Shown here: positions 6,971 to 9,666 of the stretch, piece after piece | Numbering within the stretch: the first letter of the stretch is position 1 | Layout: the number at the start of each line of letters is the position of its first letter | Assembly (NCBI GenBank): GCA_905479545.1 | Contig: CAJQNE010000308.1 | Coordinates: 1 to 9,666 of the forward strand | Direction: 5' to 3' | Source of the DNA: an uncultured Gammaproteobacteria bacterium | GTDB lineage: Bacteria > Pseudomonadota > Gammaproteobacteria > CAJQNE01 | DNA: 9,666 nucleotides | Notes under the pieces: generated by a model | Told to the model about the DNA's origin: nothing | Databases searched by the model: none | The model's input: only the letters and a program-made list of their open reading frames with translations | Position numbers and translations under genes: made by a program

Positions 6971-6997
6971 AGCGCGGCCAGTGTGCATGGTCGCGCT
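6971..6997 (+). promoter_or_regulatory. recA-recX intergenic hairpin (attenuator candidate)
   Basis: AGCGCGGCCA (6971-6980) pairs with TGGTCGCGCT (6988-6997) over all ten positions, with one G-U wobble and a 7-base loop. It lies 42 bases after the recA stop and 16 bases before the recX ATG. In E. coli a hairpin between recA and recX limits recX to a small fraction of recA transcripts. This stem sits in the equivalent place, but no T run follows it, so partial termination, RNase processing or translational damping of recX are all possible. Confidence 0.6.
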
Positions 6998-7012
6998 AAA
7001 TACCAAGTGACT

Positions 7013-7507
7013 ATGGAAGACGAGTTTCCAGAGCAGCAAACGCGGGATGTGCAGGCCGATATCACCCGCGCACGCAACAGCGCCTTACGGTTGTTGGGTC
7101 GCCGTGAGCATGCCTTTGGCGAGTTGGTGCAAAAGCTCAAGTTGCGAGAGATTCCGGCTGAAATTGCTGAGTCAGTTGTGAGTGAGCTTGCCGAGGCCGG
7201 ACTGCAAAATGATGAGCGGTTTGCCGAAGGTCGTTGTCGTACGCGCAGCCAGCAAGGCTATGGTCCGGTACGACTTCGTGCAGAACTACGCCAGAAACAG
7301 CTCAGCGATGCTATTATCCGCCGCGAGTTATCGGGCTACGACGATTTTTTTTGGCGCACTCAGGCTTGGCAGCAGCGTCGGCGTAAGTTTGACGAAACAC
7401 TGCCGGTGGATATGAAACAGCGAGCGCGTCAGCAGCGTCATTTGGCGCAACGCGGTTTTACTAGCGGGCAAATTCAGTCGGCATTTCAGGCAACGGCGCC
7501 GGAATAA
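7013..7507 (+). CDS. recX: Regulatory protein RecX
   Basis: RecX binds RecA filaments and blocks their extension and ATPase and recombinase activities, limiting recombination and SOS. From the ATG at 7013 the product has 164 residues, close to the E. coli 166. It is Arg/Gln-rich and largely helical, with the three-repeat RecX pattern. The first repeat holds ARNSALRLLGRREHAFGEL, the second holds LQNDERFAEGRCRTRSQQGYGPVRLRAELRQK split over two helices, and the third ends with RHLAQRGFTSGQIQSAF. A GTG at 6983 would add ten residues, but it lies in the loop of the 6971-6997 hairpin and those residues look unlike the family, so the ATG is preferred. Neither start has a strong ribosome site, consistent with low expression and dependence on recA transcription. 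Codons 111-114 of this reading contain a run of eight Ts (7345-7352) encoding Asp-Phe-Phe-Trp, a possible slippage site. Confidence 0.9.
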   Translation: MEDEFPEQQTRDVQADITRARNSALRLLGRREHAFGELVQKLKLREIPAEIAESVVSELAEAGLQNDERFAEGRCRTRSQQGYGPVRLRAELRQKQLSDAIIRRELSGYDDFFWRTQAWQQRRRKFDETLPVDMKQRARQQRHLAQRGFTSGQIQSAFQATAPE

Positions 7508-7688
7508 TGTTGGCCAGTGCTGCAGTGCGAAAGCGCAAAGCTAAGTCGTTCGGCCATTAATTTACTGTCAACGAGCCTCTGTCGGTAACTCAGAACTTAA
7601 TTTATCAGCCACAGCGCCCATGCTGTAGTTGCTTGTTTTTACTGAGCTTTATGACCTCCTTCCGCGGGGTCGCATAGGGATTACATCG
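7508..7688 (+). promoter_or_regulatory. recX-alaS intergenic region and alaS leader
   Basis: This 181-base gap holds no gene. ACAGC (7611-7615) pairs with GCTGT (7622-7626) and is followed by the T-rich stretch TTGCTTGTTTTT (7629-7640), a weak terminator candidate for the recA-recX unit. Further on, GACCTC (7653-7658) pairs with GGGGTC (7666-7671) with one wobble, just before the alaS ribosome site AGGGA (7676-7680). ACCTCCTT (7654-7661) is identical to the anti-Shine-Dalgarno end of 16S rRNA. No sigma70 promoter with good spacing was identified. E. coli AlaRS represses its own gene through a palindrome at its promoter, but whether anything similar occurs here cannot be told. Confidence 0.45.
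7611..7640 (+). terminator. Weak intrinsic terminator candidate after recX
   Basis: A 5-bp perfect stem, ACAGC (7611-7615) with GCTGT (7622-7626), carries a 6-base loop and is followed two bases later by a T-rich tract ending in five Ts. The stem is short for an efficient terminator. Its position about 100 bases past the recX stop fits the end of the recA-recX transcript. Confidence 0.35.
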
Positions 7689-9666
7689 ATGCAGTCGCTT
7701 TCTACCGCAGAATTGCGCCAAAAGTTTCTCGACTTTTTTGCCGAGCGTGGCCACACCAAGGTGAAGAGTAGTTCCTTGGTGCCAGGTAACGATGCGACAT
7801 TGTTGTTTACCAACGCCGGAATGGTTCAGTTTAAAGATGTTTTTCTGGGTCAGGAGAAGCGCGATTACAGTCGGGCGACGACGTCGCAGCGCTGCGTACG
7901 CGCGGGCGGCAAGCATAACGACTTAGAAAACGTCGGCTATACCGCGCGGCACCACACATTTTTCGAAATGCTCGGCAACTTCAGCTTTGGTGACTATTTT
8001 AAGAAAGAGGCGATTCACTTTGCCTGGGAGTTTCTGACTAAGGAGCTAGGTCTCCCCGCCGAAAAGCTATGGGTTACGGTCTTCGAGGAAGATGACGAGG
8101 CTGAGTCTATTTGGCTCAATGAGATCGGTATTCCGGCTGACCGCTGTAGCCGCATCGGCGCGAAGGATAACTTCTGGTCAATGGGGGATACCGGCCCCTG
8201 TGGACCCTGTTCTGAGATTTTTTACGATCACGGTGCCCATGTGGCCGGAGGTCCGCCCGGTACACCGGAAGAAGACGGTGATCGTTATATCGAAATCTGG
8301 AATTTGGTATTCATGCAATATAACCAGTCGGCTGATGGCCAGCGAGTGCCGCTGCCGAGGCCGTCAGTGGATACGGGTATGGGCATGGAACGGCTGGCAG
8401 CCGTGTTGCAGGGCGTGCACGAAAATTATGAAATTGACCTGTTCCGGAATTTGATCAAAGCCGTGCAGCAACAGACTGGCCATAAGGATTTAATGGCCAG
8501 TTCGCATAAAGTCATCGCTGACCATATCCGGTCTGCTGCTTTTATGATTGTTGACGGTGTGATTCCGGCTAACGAAGGCCGGGGTTACGTACTGCGCCGT
8601 ATTATTCGACGGGCTATTCGTCACGCCTACAAACTGGGTGTTAATCAGCCGTTCTTCTACAAGCTTGTTACAGCGCTAGTAGCTGAAATGGGTGAGGCTT
8701 ACCCGGAGCTTGCCGCTGCCCAGAGCGATGTTGAAGCCCAGCTGTTACGCGAGGAAAAGCGCTTCGCGGAAACTCTGGAGAACGGCATGAAGTTGCTGGA
8801 AAGCGCTCTGGATGGACTAGTAGATGGCGCTCAGATACCCGGCGATGTGGTGTTCAAGCTTTACGATACCTACGGTTTTCCTTACGACCTTACGGCGGAC
8901 ATTGCTCGTGAGCGTGGCCTGGTTATTGATGAACAAGGTTATGCTGCAGCCATGGGCGCTCAGCAGGCGCGAAGCAAGGCCGGTAGCCAGTTCGCTGTAA
9001 ATTACAACGACAGCATTAGCTACGATGGTAGTTCACTATTTGAAGGCTACGACGATACCAGTGGCAGCGGCTCTATTGATGCGATATTTATTGACGGACA
9101 GTCGGTAACCAGTGCCAAAGCGGGTGATAACGCGGTCGTGATGCTCAGCAATACGCCGTTTTATGCAGAGGGTGGTGGTCAGGTAGGTGACAGTGGTCGA
9201 TTAACCGGTCCGGCGGGTCGTTTTCAGGTTCGCGATACTCAAAAGCAAGGTGGATCAGCACATGCGCATATTGGTGTTGTAACCGTTGGCTCGCTCGAAG
9301 TGGATCAGAAAGTACAGGCCGAAGTTGATGCTGAAGCGCGTGCTGCGACGCAGGGAAATCATTCTGCAACGCACTTGCTCCACGCGGCGTTACGCGACCA
9401 GCTTGGTACTCACGTCCAGCAGAAGGGGTCATTGGTTAATCCTGCTCGCCTGCGGTTTGATTTCTCGCACCCGCAGCCGGTTACATCGGCCGAGCTGGCA
9501 AGTATCGAACGAGCGGTTAATAACGAAATTCGTCTCAATTCTCAGGCTAGTGCGCAGCTGATGAGCTTCGACGAAGCCGTTAATGCGGGCGCGATGGCGC
9601 TGTTCGGTGAGAAATACGGTGACGAGGTTAGGGTTCTGCAGCTTGGTGGCACTTCCATCGAGCTTT
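7689..9666 (+). CDS. alaS: Alanine--tRNA ligase AlaRS (3' end outside window)
   Basis: AlaRS charges tRNA-Ala with alanine in an ATP-dependent reaction and hydrolyses mischarged Ser- or Gly-tRNA-Ala. The frame is open from the ATG at 7689 to the right edge, giving 659 codons of a protein usually near 870. The N-terminal MQSLSTAELRQKFLDFF and the class II motif 1 region (SSLVPGNDATLLFTNAGM) are typical. Motif 2 lies in RAGGKHNDLENVGYTARHHT and motif 3 in VDTGMGMERL. The tRNA-recognition part contains ADHIRSAAFMIVDGVIPANE and GRGYVLRRIIRRAIRH. The editing domain shows the zinc-binding HxxxH at His558 and His562 (HSATH), near E. coli His564 and His568. The window ends at GGTSIEL, just before the CGGTH zinc motif expected next; the rest of editing and the C-Ala domain are missing. 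AGGGA at 7676-7680, 8 bases upstream, supports the start. Identification is secure. Confidence 0.98.
   Translation, partial: MQSLSTAELRQKFLDFFAERGHTKVKSSSLVPGNDATLLFTNAGMVQFKDVFLGQEKRDYSRATTSQRCVRAGGKHNDLENVGYTARHHTFFEMLGNFSFGDYFKKEAIHFAWEFLTKELGLPAEKLWVTVFEEDDEAESIWLNEIGIPADRCSRIGAKDNFWSMGDTGPCGPCSEIFYDHGAHVAGGPPGTPEEDGDRYIEIWNLVFMQYNQSADGQRVPLPRPSVDTGMGMERLAAVLQGVHENYEIDLFRNLIKAVQQQTGHKDLMASSHKVIADHIRSAAFMIVDGVIPANEGRGYVLRRIIRRAIRHAYKLGVNQPFFYKLVTALVAEMGEAYPELAAAQSDVEAQLLREEKRFAETLENGMKLLESALDGLVDGAQIPGDVVFKLYDTYGFPYDLTADIARERGLVIDEQGYAAAMGAQQARSKAGSQFAVNYNDSISYDGSSLFEGYDDTSGSGSIDAIFIDGQSVTSAKAGDNAVVMLSNTPFYAEGGGQVGDSGRLTGPAGRFQVRDTQKQGGSAHAHIGVVTVGSLEVDQKVQAEVDAEARAATQGNHSATHLLHAALRDQLGTHVQQKGSLVNPARLRFDFSHPQPVTSAELASIERAVNNEIRLNSQASAQLMSFDEAVNAGAMALFGEKYGDEVRVLQLGGTSIEL

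Noticed and set aside
7580..7594. CTG...CAG pair in the recX-alaS gap
   Set aside because: The spacing is 9 bases rather than 10, so it does not fit a LexA site.
7605..7916. 103-codon minus-strand frame near alaS, with a perfect AAGGAGG on the minus strand at 7655-7661
   Set aside because: The AAGGAGG lies within this frame and is not followed by a properly spaced start codon; most of the frame is antisense to the AlaRS catalytic domain.

Overview
The window reads as a stretch of gammaproteobacterial chromosome. It carries DNA-repair and housekeeping genes in the order mutS (minus strand, cut by the left edge) / pncC / a GGDEF-EAL membrane protein / recA / recX / alaS (cut by the right edge). 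The pncC-recA-recX-alaS order and a nearby mutS are familiar from gammaproteobacteria such as Escherichia and Pseudomonas. The protein sequences are gammaproteobacterial in style, for example the RecA Walker A at residues 66-73, as in E. coli. The genus cannot be fixed from the sequence alone. A marine or Pseudomonas/Cellvibrio-like lineage is only a guess. Base composition looks even across the window, and I see no transposase, integrase, phage gene, tRNA, rRNA or CRISPR array.

Layout. Positions 1-2038 (minus) hold the N-terminal 679 codons of MutS, ending just past the Walker A loop. A 164-base divergent intergenic region follows, then pncC (2203-2721), a nicotinamide-nucleotide amidase of the CinA C-terminal family. 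A 365-base gap with a long hairpin and a candidate promoter leads to the least ordinary gene of the window, an 839-residue protein (3087-5606). It has seven predicted membrane segments, a PAS domain, an apparently intact GGDEF domain without the usual inhibitory site, and an EAL domain with several altered signature residues. A 252-base leader with two back-to-back perfect hairpins precedes recA (5859-6929). A 10-bp hairpin separates recA from recX (7013-7507). alaS begins at 7689 and runs off the right edge after 659 codons, inside the editing domain.

How the genes relate. MutS starts mismatch repair. RecA performs strand exchange and triggers the SOS response. RecX restrains RecA filaments and is probably expressed by partial readthrough from recA. 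PncC recycles NMN to NaMN; NMN is released by the NAD-dependent DNA ligase, which gives a loose link to repair. AlaRS is a translation enzyme whose position here is conserved rather than functional. The GGDEF-EAL gene sits between pncC and recA, which directly adjoin each other in E. coli and Pseudomonas, and it appears to have its own promoter.

No clear new multi-gene system is visible. The points most worth following are the GGDEF-EAL protein's domain pattern, the lack of a recognisable CTG-N10-CAG LexA box before recA, and the RNA-structure candidates before recA, between recA and recX, and before alaS.
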